A stretch of 64,000 nucleotides of DNA, taken from Saccharothrix australiensis (GTDB lineage Bacteria > Actinomycetota > Actinomycetes > Mycobacteriales > Pseudonocardiaceae). Position numbers and translations under genes: made by a program. Location: positions 4,861,501 to 4,925,500 of the forward strand of contig NZ_RBXO01000001.1 of the NCBI RefSeq assembly GCF_003634935.1, written 5' to 3'. The notes under the pieces were generated by a model, which did no database searches, was not told the DNA's origin, and was given only the letters and a program-made list of their open reading frames with translations. Within the stretch, counting starts at the first letter, position 1. The number at the start of each line of letters is the position of its first letter. Below, one piece after another: positions 44,155-52,214 of this stretch.

Positions 44155-45735
44155 ATGAGCAGGCGACGTGACGACGGCGAGCCGCAGGAGCCGTCGGCGG
44201 CTCGAACCGGGCGGCGTGACTTCCTGAAGAACTCCGCGGTGGTGACCGCAGCAGCGGCTGGTGCGGTCACGGGCATCGCCGGCCCGGCCGACGCGCACGA
44301 CGACGGTCAACCCCCGAAGGACACCGGCCGCCGAGGACGCCGCTACGTCATCCGCGGCGGCGCGGTGATGTCCATGGACCACAACGTCGGCGACTTCGAG
44401 CGCGCCGACGTCCTGGTCGAGGGCAAGCGGATCGTCGAGGTCCGGCCCGACATCCGCGCCGCCGGCGCCGGCGTGATCGACGCGCGCGGGCGGATCGTCA
44501 TGCCGGGTTTCGTCGACACCCACCACCACCTGTTCGAGACCGCGGAGCGGGCGTTCCTCCCCAACGGCCTGCTCCGCGACGACGGAACCGGGTCGCCGAG
44601 CGCGCAACCGAACTACAGCGAGCACATCCTCGAAGGGTTCGCACGGGTGTACCGGCCGCAGGACGTGTACATCAATGAGCTGTTCGCGGGGCTCTCGCAG
44701 CTTGACGCGGGTGTCACCACGGTGCTCGACGTGTCGCAGATCCACCACTCCCCCGAACACACCGATGCGGCGATCCAGGCTCTGATCGACACCGGGCGGC
44801 GTGCCGCCTTCGGCTATTTCGAAGGCGACGGCCGCATCGGAGCCCGGTACCCGGCGGACGCCCACCGCATCCGGGACACGTGGTTCCCCTCCGACGACCA
44901 GCTCGTGACCATGGTCATGGGCGGCGAACTCCACCTCGGCAGGGAGGTGTACACCAGGGCGTGGGCGATCGCCCGCGAGCTGGGTCTGAGGATCGCCGCG
45001 CACTCCGTCGGCTCGTGGGGGATGCGGCCCGTCGTCGACGCCGTCGCGCGGGGCGACGGCGGGGTCGAGGTGGGGTCGGACAACCTCTTCATCCACATGA
45101 CCGGCATGTCCGACGAGACCTGGCAGCGGTTCCGGGACGCCGGCGCGCACGTCTCGCTGGCGTTCCCCATCGAGATGACCATGCGGCACGGCACCCCGCC
45201 CATCCTCAAGATGCAGGAACTGGGCATGGAGCCCTCCCTGAGCTCCGACGTCGAGACGACGATGACCGCGGACCCGTTCACGCAGATGCGCACCGCGATG
45301 ACCATGCAGCGCATGATCGTCAACCAGCTCGTCCTGGACCAGGGAACCCCTGTGCCGCCCAATAACTGGCCGACGCCCGCCCCCGGCACGCCGGACCTCC
45401 TCACCGTCCGCGACGTGCTCCGCTACGCGACCGTCAACGGCGCCAAACACCTGGGACTCGACGGCAGGACCGGCATCCTCACACCGGGCAAGGAAGCCGA
45501 CATCGTCCTCCTCGACGCCACCGCGCTCAACGTGGCCCCGCTCAACAACGTGCCCGGGGCGGTCGTGTCCCTGATGGACCGAACCAACGTCGAGACCGTG
45601 ATCGTCGCCGGCCAGGTGCGCAAGTGGCGAGGACGGCTGCTCGACGCGGACCTGAACCGGCTGCGCCGGGACCTTGAAGCATCACGCGACCACCTGTTCA
45701 AGGCGATGAGGCTACCGCAGGACCTATTCGCCTGA
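44155..45735 (+). CDS. Tat-exported amidohydrolase (TRZ/ATZ-like)
   Basis: 526 residues. The twin-arginine signal reads GRRDFLKNSAVVTAAAAGAV, ending at GPADAHDDG, so the folded enzyme is exported. Metal ligands of the amidohydrolase fold: HxH-type in FVDTHHHLFE near residue 120, and later His in IAAHSVGSWG and Asp in LSSDVETTMT. The C-terminal DLLTVRDVLRYATVNGAKHL and GKEADIVLLDA belong to the ATZ/TRZ group that deaminates or dechlorinates cyclic substrates. ATG at 44155 follows GAGGGGGG. The operators suggest MarR releases it in response to a substrate-like ligand. Confidence 0.92.
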   Translation: MSRRRDDGEPQEPSAARTGRRDFLKNSAVVTAAAAGAVTGIAGPADAHDDGQPPKDTGRRGRRYVIRGGAVMSMDHNVGDFERADVLVEGKRIVEVRPDIRAAGAGVIDARGRIVMPGFVDTHHHLFETAERAFLPNGLLRDDGTGSPSAQPNYSEHILEGFARVYRPQDVYINELFAGLSQLDAGVTTVLDVSQIHHSPEHTDAAIQALIDTGRRAAFGYFEGDGRIGARYPADAHRIRDTWFPSDDQLVTMVMGGELHLGREVYTRAWAIARELGLRIAAHSVGSWGMRPVVDAVARGDGGVEVGSDNLFIHMTGMSDETWQRFRDAGAHVSLAFPIEMTMRHGTPPILKMQELGMEPSLSSDVETTMTADPFTQMRTAMTMQRMIVNQLVLDQGTPVPPNNWPTPAPGTPDLLTVRDVLRYATVNGAKHLGLDGRTGILTPGKEADIVLLDATALNVAPLNNVPGAVVSLMDRTNVETVIVAGQVRKWRGRLLDADLNRLRRDLEASRDHLFKAMRLPQDLFA

Positions 45736-45879
45736 AGCGGGCCGTCGCCGCGCACGGAGAGCGCTGCGGATCGACGGTGGAGCCGGTGCCCCACAGCCGG
45801 CCCTCGCGTCGTCGCTCGCGGTAGCGAGGATCGTGGCGTTGGGACACGACCGCCCGCCCGTGAGAGGTGCCGAAACGGC

Positions 45880-45914
45880 TGCGCGCGGACCGAGGGGTGC
45901 TCGGTCCGCGCGCA
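45880..45914. terminator. Terminator hairpin after the amidohydrolase
   Basis: TGCGCGCGGACCGA (45880-45893) pairs perfectly with TCGGTCCGCGCGCA (45901-45914), a 14-bp stem with a 7-nt loop, about 145 bp after the stop. The stretch from 45736 to here holds no recognisable gene. Confidence 0.85.
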
Positions 45915-46099
45915 TGACCGGACCAAGCGGAGGTCTTCTGGAAGTAGAGGGGACGTGAGGAAGCGGCTGAGGTCCTTCGGGCGGTGATGGATCCGGTTGC
46001 TGTTCTGCGAGGGCCCGGCGACGTTGCGGTCACAGATGGTCGCCGAGGCCCGGAACACCCCCGAACTGGCCGTCGCCCTGCTCGACGCCGATCGCGGTG

Positions 46100-46771
46100 T
46101 GGTGCTGCGGGACTTGGCCAGTCTTGTTTGTCGGCCCGGCCGGCGTTGGCCACAGCCAGGGCCAGGCCGAAGTCGGGTTCGTCCGCCAGCCGTGTTTGCC
46201 GGGCGGCAGCGGTCCCAGCGCAGTCGCAGGGCCCGTCGGTACTCCTCCCTGGTGCGCTCGGCCAGGCGCTCGCGCAGGTCTGCGCGTACTTGTGGGGACA
46301 TCGCCTCGACGTCCTCGCCGAGGGTGTTCAGTACGAAGGGATCGTCGACGCCGGTTGCTTCGCAGGCCCAGACGGCGGCCAGGGTGGTCACCGCGCGCAC
46401 CCGCGGGCCGTCGGCCGTGGCCAGGCGCGCGTGCAGTTCCGGGGCGTTGCCGGCCAGCCGTGCGCCGGCGTCGGGAAGGTCGAGCCAGCGGGGTGGTAGC
46501 CGTTGTCGTCGGCCAGCACCACCCACCCGTCGAGGGCGTCGGCGACCACCAGCGGCAGCTCGTCGGGGAACGCGGCGATCGAAGCTTGACCGGCGTCGAC
46601 CAGCGTCGCCCGCCGCCCGGTGGCCTCACCGTGAAAGCGGATCAGCGCCTCGGCGACGGGAAGCCCGCGCACGACGGTCAGGCACATCATCTCGCCCGGC
46701 CACTGGTCATCCGCCAACAGCGCCGCGTAATGGTCCACCGCGTCGACTCGGATGATCGGTTCCGGCAGCAC
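46100..46771 (-). pseudogene. Decayed DUF6461-like gene with at least two frameshifts
   Basis: From 46771 leftward the frame reads MLPEPIIRVDAVDHYAALLA and MCLTVVRGLPVAEALIRF to DGWVVLADDNGYHP near 46500. There homology jumps to another frame: RWLDLPDAGARLAGNAPELH and VTTLAAVWACEATGVDDPF then LRERLAERTREEYRRALR near 46220. A third change of frame around 46190 gives ADEPDFGLALAVANAGRADK near 46110-46180. The pattern CLTLVRGL...GGWTLL resembles DUF6461 proteins of actinobacteria. The gene is dead. The 45915-46100 stretch and the rest hold no other gene. Confidence 0.65.
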
Positions 46772-46869
46772 CGCCCCACCTTCCCATGATCACTACTACC
46801 ACGATGCCAGGAGGCTGCCCGCCGCGAGCAGGGCGGACAGCCTCTCAATTCAAGGGCTGGGATCCAGAC

Positions 46870-47131
46870 CTTGAACGGATCCCCATCGAATATGAGGACG
46901 TCCGGGCGTGGGCCGCGGGTTTGGACGAGTTGTTCGGGCTGGTGGCGGGGCGGTTGCTGCGGGCGGAGCCGCGTCGTCGGGCTCGGGCGTATGTGCGGGG
47001 GTTGCTGGCTCCGATCGCGGCAAGAACGGCTGGACGTTGGCGGAAGTGGCCGGTAAGGCGACTCCGGACGGGATGCAGCGTCTGCTCAATGCCGCCGCCG
47101 TCGCTGCCCGCATCGGCGTCGGCGTAGTAAG
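46870..47131 (+). mobile_element. Frameshifted N-terminal remnant of an IS701-family transposase
   Basis: EYEDVRAWAAGLDELFGLVA then LRAEPRRRARAYVRGLLAPI is the start of an IS701-type transposase, and after a frame change it continues GKNGWTLAEVAGKATPDGMQ then RLLNAA. Only about 85 of roughly 400 residues remain; no catalytic DDE domain or inverted ends are visible. It is a relic of an earlier insertion next to the decayed genes. Confidence 0.75.
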
Positions 47132-47314
47132 GCCAGCCGTGAATCCACCGACCGTCGAACCCGCACGTCGTCACAGGCGAGGCCCACCGGCTTGTAAAGA
47201 CCTCGCCGTTCCTCCGGACCACCTTCAAATCGACACTACTAACGACACGGGATCTCTTGTCCTCCAGCCCTCACCGCTCGCACGAGCGCCGACTCCGGTT
47301 CGTGAACCTCATCG

Positions 47315-47686
47315 TCACGCCAGGACGAGTCGGGGAGCGCCCTCCGTGAAGACGCGCGCTTCACCCCAATCCCCTCCGATCAGCCAATAGTCGTCTACCC
47401 GATCCAGGTAATCGATGTTGCCGAGGTCTTCCTCACCTGCCGCATCGGTGAAATGTCGGGTCGAGCGACGAACCCATTCGACGCGCGTGACGTTCGGAAA
47501 GGTCAGCATTCCGTCAGCATAGCAGTACTGCTCGCCCGAGGCGGGGGTGCTGTAGCGGGGATGGTTCTCGGTAAGCACAAACTCGCCCCTGAAAGACGGT
47601 TCACCCGACGGTTCGAGGATTTCCAGCACAAAGCTGTCCTCCAGGTACACACTCGACAGAGTGTCGATGTCGGCGTAATTCACCAT
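47315..47686 (-). CDS. Hypothetical protein, 123 residues
   Basis: No recognised family. The protein begins MVNYADIDTLSSVYLEDSFV and is acidic and beta-rich with a regular pattern (VLEILEPSGEPSFRGEFVLT, YCYADGMLTFPNVTRVEWVR) and ends with GGDWGEARVFTEGAPRLVLA. Its DNA is distinctly AT-richer than most of the window. ATG at 47686 is the likely start, overlapping nothing; a longer form from a TTG adds 13 residues. Its start codon lies just after the stop of an SseB-like remnant, suggesting they were once an operon. Confidence 0.6.
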   Translation of the reverse strand: MVNYADIDTLSSVYLEDSFVLEILEPSGEPSFRGEFVLTENHPRYSTPASGEQYCYADGMLTFPNVTRVEWVRRSTRHFTDAAGEEDLGNIDYLDRVDDYWLIGGDWGEARVFTEGAPRLVLA

Positions 47687-47687
47687 T

Positions 47688-47934
47688 TCACCAATCCCAG
47701 TCGAGGGGCGTATGAGCACTGGCAAGCCGCTCGGGCGTCGAGAATGCCAGTACCCACTGCCCTTTGCCGGACAAGGTCGACACCATCACACCCGGTCGAT
47801 GCCCGTGAGGTCGCCGCGCGAACACGATGGCCCCGGAAAACGCATCGTCAAAGTCACCAGGCGGACCTCAGCAGCGCACGTACATCCCGCGCGACCTGCA
47901 CGATGTCCGGTTCCAACCGCGACGACTCGGCCAT
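47688..47934 (-). pseudogene. Small SseB-like gene interrupted by a frameshift
   Basis: MAESSRLEPDIVQVARDVRA then LLRSAW stops at TGA (47856-47854), but the next frame continues GDFDDAFSGAIVFARRPHGH and PGVMVSTLSGKGQWVLAFST then PERLASAHTPLDWDW to a stop at 47688. Joined, the sequence resembles the N-terminal part of SseB-like proteins (GVLTVxxxGGRWLPAFTSPERL-type strand pattern). The mutation is one inserted or two lost bases near 47856. The family link is tentative. Confidence 0.5.
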
Positions 47935-48074
47935 GAGTCTCAACTTATCGCATGCAAACGACAATTACGTCGGCATCGTAACAGCAGGCATGGGCGCCCT
48001 CCGATCGGATTGCCGAGTCATGATGGCAGCTCACGAATCCTCTGCCATGCAGAATAGTCGGCTCATCGAACAGC

Positions 48075-48503
48075 TCAGGAACTGCTTGTCGGCTCTTGCG
48101 GAGGTAGGGGCATCAGCGGGGAACGGGGTCTCTGGTTCCACCAAGGAACGCAGCTCGGGGTCCGGCCGGTAGGAGAGACGACGTAGCGCAGCGGGATCGC
48201 CGGCAAGGCGGCCTTGGCTACGGCGGCGTCGATCCACGGCTCGTCCGGCCCGATCGGGAAGTCCGGGTACGGGGTTGCGCGCAGGAGCATGTCCGTGTGG
48301 ATCGTGTCGTCGTCCTCGAACGGTTGCCAGGTCGGCCAGCCGCTGCCGCTCGGCGCGCGGGACACCGCGTCGAGCAAGGCCCGGAACGAGGCGTCGCCGG
48401 GCACCCACAACTCCGGGTCGCTGCGGTCGACCACAGCGCACGCTGCCGCCACCGCGGCGTTGCCCGCTCCGACGGCGGCCACCGGCTCCGGGGCGTCCGA
48501 CAT
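48075..48503 (-). CDS. Hypothetical protein, 142 residues, possibly a truncated gene
   Basis: The frame reads MSDAPEPVAAVGAGNAAVAA then CAVVDRSDPELWVPGDASFR and LLRATPYPDFPIGPDEPWID, followed by a basic Pro-rich end. No family is recognised. It starts where an IS630 relic in the same orientation ends, with no ribosome site obvious before its ATG. It may be a real small gene or the tail of one broken by the insertion. Confidence 0.4.
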   Translation of the reverse strand: MSDAPEPVAAVGAGNAAVAAACAVVDRSDPELWVPGDASFRALLDAVSRAPSGSGWPTWQPFEDDDTIHTDMLLRATPYPDFPIGPDEPWIDAAVAKAALPAIPLRYVVSPTGRTPSCVPWWNQRPRSPLMPLPPQEPTSSS

Positions 48504-48670
48504 CGCGGACGGTGTCCGGGTCGGCGGCGACCAGCCGTGCGATCGACGGCGCGGGGTCCCGGACGGCGGGGCCAGGACGATCATCGCCCGGCGCATGCGG
48601 ATGGTGCCCTGCTTGCCCCGACGCACGTGGTTCAGCAGGCGACGGCCCTCGTCCTCGGTTGACCGGCGTG
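48499..48670 (-). mobile_element. IS630-family transposase N-terminal relic
   Basis: Minus-strand frames give STEDEGRRLLNHVRRGKQGT then IRMRRAMIVLAPP at about 48660-48565, and after a frame change SIARLVAADPDTVRDV at 48549-48500. This is the helix-turn-helix N-terminus of IS630-type transposases. The DDE part is gone. It is the second mobile-element relic in 2 kb. Confidence 0.75.
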
Positions 48671-48697
48671 CTCTCACGGGCTCGGCTATCGATGCCT

Positions 48698-48736
48698 CTC
48701 ATGCTCGGCGGCGACTACGTCACCACCGAGCATGAG
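48698..48736. repeat. 11-bp perfect inverted repeat
   Basis: CTCATGCTCGG (48698-48708) and CCGAGCATGAG (48726-48736) form an 11-bp stem with a 17-nt loop. It lies between the IS630 relic and the deoxysugar genes, and could be a hairpin terminator for the leftward sugar-reductase gene or an old element end. Confidence 0.7.
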
Positions 48737-48811
48737 ATCCACCCTGCTACCGGTCGCGGACCTCACGCGCGCGTCCCCAACCCGGCGAACGTTCGTGGTC
48801 GACGCACTGGG

Positions 48812-49915
48812 CTATGCAGGGGCGCAGGCGACCCACGACCGCTCGGCGACCGCACGGGCGGCGACGTCGAGCACCAGCTGCGCGGCGTGCCCGTCGGCCA
48901 GCGAGGGGACGCCCTCCGGGGCGGCGCCGGCGAACGTCGCCAGCACGTCGCGGGCCTGGTGGGCGGCGGCGTGCCCGGTGACCGCCAGCATCTCCTCGAA
49001 CGAGCCGGGCGCGACATCGCCGAGAGTGGGGCCGTCCGCGGGGATCACCTTCGGTTCCGCGCCCGACGCGGTCAGCACGACCTCGGCCGGGCGGTCGGAG
49101 TCGTAGGCCAGCGCGCCCGCGCTGCCGATCACCTCCAGCGCGTGGCGGAACCGGCGGTACGGGCTCGGCGGCAGCACCCGGCTGGCCGTGACCGACGCGC
49201 GGGCCCCCGAGGCCAACCGCAGCGAGAGCGCGCAGTCGTCCCAGTTGCCGACAGGCCGCGTGCCACCGCCCTCGGCGGGGCGGCGCGTGGTCACCGTCGT
49301 GGCGGTCGCGCTCACCTCGTCGACCTCGCCGACCAGCCACCGCACCAGGTCCACCGCGTGCGGCCCGAGGTCGCTGAGCACCCCGTAGGAGTACTCCGAC
49401 GGGTCGTGCCGCCAGTCCCACGGGGTCGAGGGGTCGGCGGCGAGCACGCTCGCCGTGGTGTAGCGCAGGTGCCGGACCTCGCCCGCGGCCCCCTCGGCGA
49501 GCAGCCGCCGCGCGGTGCGGATCGCGGGGTTCCAGCGCTGGGTGAACCCGGCGACACCGGGCACGCCCGCGCACGCCTGGACCATCCGGGCGCTCTCCTC
49601 GGCGTCGCGGGCCAGCGGCTTCTCGCAGAACACGGCCAGCCCGCGCGCTGCGGCGCCGAGGGCCGCGCCGGCGTGCGACGAGGGCGGTGAGGCGATCACC
49701 ACCCCGTCCAGCTCCACGGAGTCGAGCATGGCGTCGAGCCGGTCGAAGGAACGCGGCACGCCGAGCGCCGAGGCGGCCGCGGCGGCCCGCCCGGCGTCAC
49801 GGCCGCAGACCGCGGCCAGCTCGGCGCCCGCGCCGCGCAGCGCGGGCGCGAGGTACTTCGCGCACCACCAGCCGTGGCCGAACAACCCGATCCGCGGCGA
49901 GGGACTGTCGGACAT
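48812..49915 (-). CDS. Gfo/Idh/MocA-family NAD(P)-dependent oxidoreductase
   Basis: 367 residues. The Rossmann start is PRIGLFGHGWWCAKYLAPAL, the conserved lysine motif is FCEKPLARDAEE near residue 95, and the dimer sheet region ADPSTPWDWRHDPSEYSYG and LGPHAVDLVRWLVGE follows. ATG at 49915 follows GGAGGAGGA by three bases. Members oxidise or reduce sugars and inositols. Its partner in this island is a second, different Gfo/Idh/MocA gene at 53512-54486. It could be an NDP-hexose ketoreductase but no active-site evidence distinguishes the exact substrate. It lies 21 bp after the cyclase gene, so they are co-transcribed. Confidence 0.9.
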   Translation of the reverse strand: MSDSPSPRIGLFGHGWWCAKYLAPALRGAGAELAAVCGRDAGRAAAAASALGVPRSFDRLDAMLDSVELDGVVIASPPSSHAGAALGAAARGLAVFCEKPLARDAEESARMVQACAGVPGVAGFTQRWNPAIRTARRLLAEGAAGEVRHLRYTTASVLAADPSTPWDWRHDPSEYSYGVLSDLGPHAVDLVRWLVGEVDEVSATATTVTTRRPAEGGGTRPVGNWDDCALSLRLASGARASVTASRVLPPSPYRRFRHALEVIGSAGALAYDSDRPAEVVLTASGAEPKVIPADGPTLGDVAPGSFEEMLAVTGHAAAHQARDVLATFAGAAPEGVPSLADGHAAQLVLDVAARAVAERSWVACAPA

Positions 49916-49935
49916 CCGTCCTCCTCCTGGTCGGG

Positions 49936-50874
49936 TCAGCCACGGCGCCGCAGGAATTCCTCGGCGCTCTTGATCGCGTCGAGGTTCCGGCCGCCGCGGA
50001 CCTCGGCGACGTGCTGCTTCGCCTCGTCCATGCTCCAGCCGCGCTTGGCGACGCCGGTGGGCTTGAGCAGCTCGGTCTGCCCGGTGCGCACCTCGACCCC
50101 GGCCGGAGTCCGGGTGAACGTCATGTAGCCGTACAGCATCTCGTCCAGCGGCGGCAGCCCCTCGAGCTGGCGCCACATGATCTTCTCGTTCGGGAAGCAC
50201 ACCCTGGCCTGCTTGGTGGTGTGCAGCGCGCCGCTGGGCACCTGCACGTCCATCACCACGACCTGGAGGTTAGGCACGTCCTCCCGCCGTTCGGCGTTGA
50301 GGCAGTGGGGGATCCGCTCCCGCCACTTGTCGACCTCGTAGAAGTAGCCGTAGACGTCCTCGATGGGCTGGTCGATGGTGTAGGAGACCTCGTAGGACAC
50401 CTCGCGCGCGCGCAGTTCGTCGTACTCCTCGGCGAAGTTCTTGACCCGCCCGAGCTGCATCCCCGCGCCGCGGTCGAACATCGCCGCCGTGCGGTCGGCG
50501 CCCTCGGCGTCGGGGTCGAGGGTGAACTCGTGCCGCAGCTCCACCTCGGTCAGCCCGTCGGACAGCGGTTTGAACGACCACTCCCCGGTCACCTCCAGCA
50601 GGGGCGCGGCGGGGTTCTCGTGGCGGAAGGCGATGCGGCCGGCGTCCCGGTCGAGCGTGCGGCTCGCGCGCCAGGTGCGCACGGCGTCGAGGTGGGCCTC
50701 CCACGTCCAGCGCTCGACCCGGTCGGCGGTCCCCCCGCGCTCCAGGAACGCGGTGTGGACGACTGGCGTGAAGATGCGGCGCATCTGCTCGACGTCGGCG
50801 ACGAGGTCGTACAGGAACCCGGCGGACGCGGCGACGCTCGCGGTGTGGGTCGAGCTCTGCGTGACGGTCGGCAC
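49936..50874 (-). CDS. Didomain polyketide aromatase/cyclase (SRPBCC twice)
   Basis: 312 residues made of two START/Bet v1-type domains. The first has FLYDLVADVEQMRRIFTPVV then WTWEAHLDAVRTWRASRTLD and AAPLLEVTGEWSFKPLSDGL, resembling type II PKS aromatase/cyclases of the ActVII/TcmN group; the second begins SYEVSYTIDQPIEDVYGYFY. This enzyme guides ring closure and aromatisation of a poly-beta-ketone. No ketosynthase or acyl carrier gene is in the window, so it is an orphan here. It precedes the Gfo/Idh/MocA gene, and its promoter is shared with the divergent AKR gene. It implies the island came from an aromatic polyketide glycoside cluster. Confidence 0.88.
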   Translation of the reverse strand: MPTVTQSSTHTASVAASAGFLYDLVADVEQMRRIFTPVVHTAFLERGGTADRVERWTWEAHLDAVRTWRASRTLDRDAGRIAFRHENPAAPLLEVTGEWSFKPLSDGLTEVELRHEFTLDPDAEGADRTAAMFDRGAGMQLGRVKNFAEEYDELRAREVSYEVSYTIDQPIEDVYGYFYEVDKWRERIPHCLNAERREDVPNLQVVVMDVQVPSGALHTTKQARVCFPNEKIMWRQLEGLPPLDEMLYGYMTFTRTPAGVEVRTGQTELLKPTGVAKRGWSMDEAKQHVAEVRGGRNLDAIKSAEEFLRRRG

Positions 50875-51043
50875 GGAGCACTCCTCTCAGGGGAACGCGG
50901 ACGCCGCGGGCGCCCGGTGTTGGACCCGAGCCTGACCCGACCCGCTCGAACGGCGCTGTAGCGGCGGTGAGCGTTCGTCGAGCCGGGGTCGAGATCACCG
51001 CCGGAAGCTGGGCGGGTCGTGGTGCCGAGCGGGAGGAGCCGAC

Positions 51044-52054
51044 GTGGAGAGCCGACAGCTGGGTACCGGCGGGCCGGTGGTGGCCGCCGTCGGGTTGGGC
51101 TGCCTGGGTTTGTCGGGCGGGTACGGCGCGGTGGCCGGGCACGAGGCCGCCACGGCGATCCGGACCGCGCTCGACCTCGGGATCACGCTGCTGGACACGG
51201 CGGACTTCTACGGTGGCGGCGAGAACGAGCGGCTGGTGGGGCGCGCGATCGCCGGTCGGCGGGACGAGGTCGTGCTCGCCACCCGCGGCGGGGTGCGGGC
51301 CGCGGCGCCGGGGGCCCCGCCCACGATCGTCGACGGGGCCCCGGACTCGCTGCGCGCCGCCTGCGAGGCTTCGCTGGAGCGCCTGGGCGTCGACCACGTG
51401 GACCTCTACTACCTGGCCCGCGCGGACCCGCGCGTGCCGGTGGAGGACAGCGTCGGCGCGCTCGCCGAACTGCGGGCCGAGGGCAAGGTCCGGCACGTCG
51501 GGCTGTCCGAGGTCGCGGCAGGCACGCTGCGCCGGGCGGCGGCCACCTGCACGATCGCCGCGCTGGAGAGCGAGTACTCGCTGTGGGAGCGGCACGTCGA
51601 GGCCGAGATCCTGCCCACCGCGCGCGAACTCGGCATCGGGCTGGTCGCGCACACCCCGCTGGGGAAGGGTTTCCTGACCGGCGCGCACCGCTCACCCGGC
51701 GATCTCGGCGAACGCGACCACCGTCGCAACCACCCCCGCTTCCGCGAGGGCAACTTCGAGCGCAACCGCGAGCTGGTCGAGGAAGCCGCCGCGATCGCCG
51801 CCCGCACCGGGATGACGCCCGCTCAGCTCGCCCTGGCGTGGCTCCTCTCGGCCGGCCCGGACGTCGTGCCCATTCCGGGCTCGCGGCGGCCGGAGCACCT
51901 GCGGGAGAACGTCCGGGCGGCCGCGCTCCGCCTCGACGCGGCGGACCGCGCGCGGCTCGCGGAGGTCTTCGCCCCCGAGCGGGTGGCGGGGGAACGCCAC
52001 CCCGCGCACCGGCGGGTGGCCGGGGTCGCCGAGGACGGTCGACCGGCGGGTTGA
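51044..52054 (+). CDS. Aldo/keto reductase-fold protein lacking catalytic Lys and His
   Basis: 336 residues with clear AKR fold: LGTGGPVVAAVGLGCLGLSG, LLDTADFYGGGENERLVGRA (Asp, Tyr retained) and PLGKGFLTGAHRSPGDLGER. The catalytic Lys normally in ATKFG is Arg here (VVLATRGGVRAA), and the catalytic His normally after LYY is Ala (VDLYYLARADPRVPVED). The cofactor loop GSRRPEHLRENVRAA is retained. It may therefore act through altered chemistry, such as a 2,3-enoyl-type NDP-sugar reductase, or be a non-catalytic protein. GTG at 51044 has GGGAGGAG five bases upstream. It is divergent from the cyclase. Confidence 0.88.
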   Translation: MESRQLGTGGPVVAAVGLGCLGLSGGYGAVAGHEAATAIRTALDLGITLLDTADFYGGGENERLVGRAIAGRRDEVVLATRGGVRAAAPGAPPTIVDGAPDSLRAACEASLERLGVDHVDLYYLARADPRVPVEDSVGALAELRAEGKVRHVGLSEVAAGTLRRAAATCTIAALESEYSLWERHVEAEILPTARELGIGLVAHTPLGKGFLTGAHRSPGDLGERDHRRNHPRFREGNFERNRELVEEAAAIAARTGMTPAQLALAWLLSAGPDVVPIPGSRRPEHLRENVRAAALRLDAADRARLAEVFAPERVAGERHPAHRRVAGVAEDGRPAG

Positions 52055-52139
52055 CGGGCGCGGACCCGAGGCCGCGCTCGCCGTGCGAGGCCGCCTGGAC
52101 GCCGTCCGCAACGCGTCCGTCAGCACCCCGCCCAGGGGC

Positions 52140-52205
52140 CGCACCCCCGTCCGGTCCGCACCCCGCTGGGCCGCACCCGCCCGTCCGCACCCGCCCGTCC
52201 GCGTA
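52140..52205. repeat. 14-bp tandem GC repeats in a convergent spacer
   Basis: CCGCACCCGCCCGT occurs at 52171-52184 and 52185-52198, with diverged copies from 52140. It lies between the convergent stops of the AKR-like and 3-dehydratase genes. No gene is seen in 52055-52214. Confidence 0.8.
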
Positions 52206-52214
52206 GCCCGCCGG

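Noticed and set aside
47453-48172. A plus-strand frame of about 239 codons
   Set aside because: It is antisense to the 47315-47686 protein and the SseB-like remnant and has no recognised domain.
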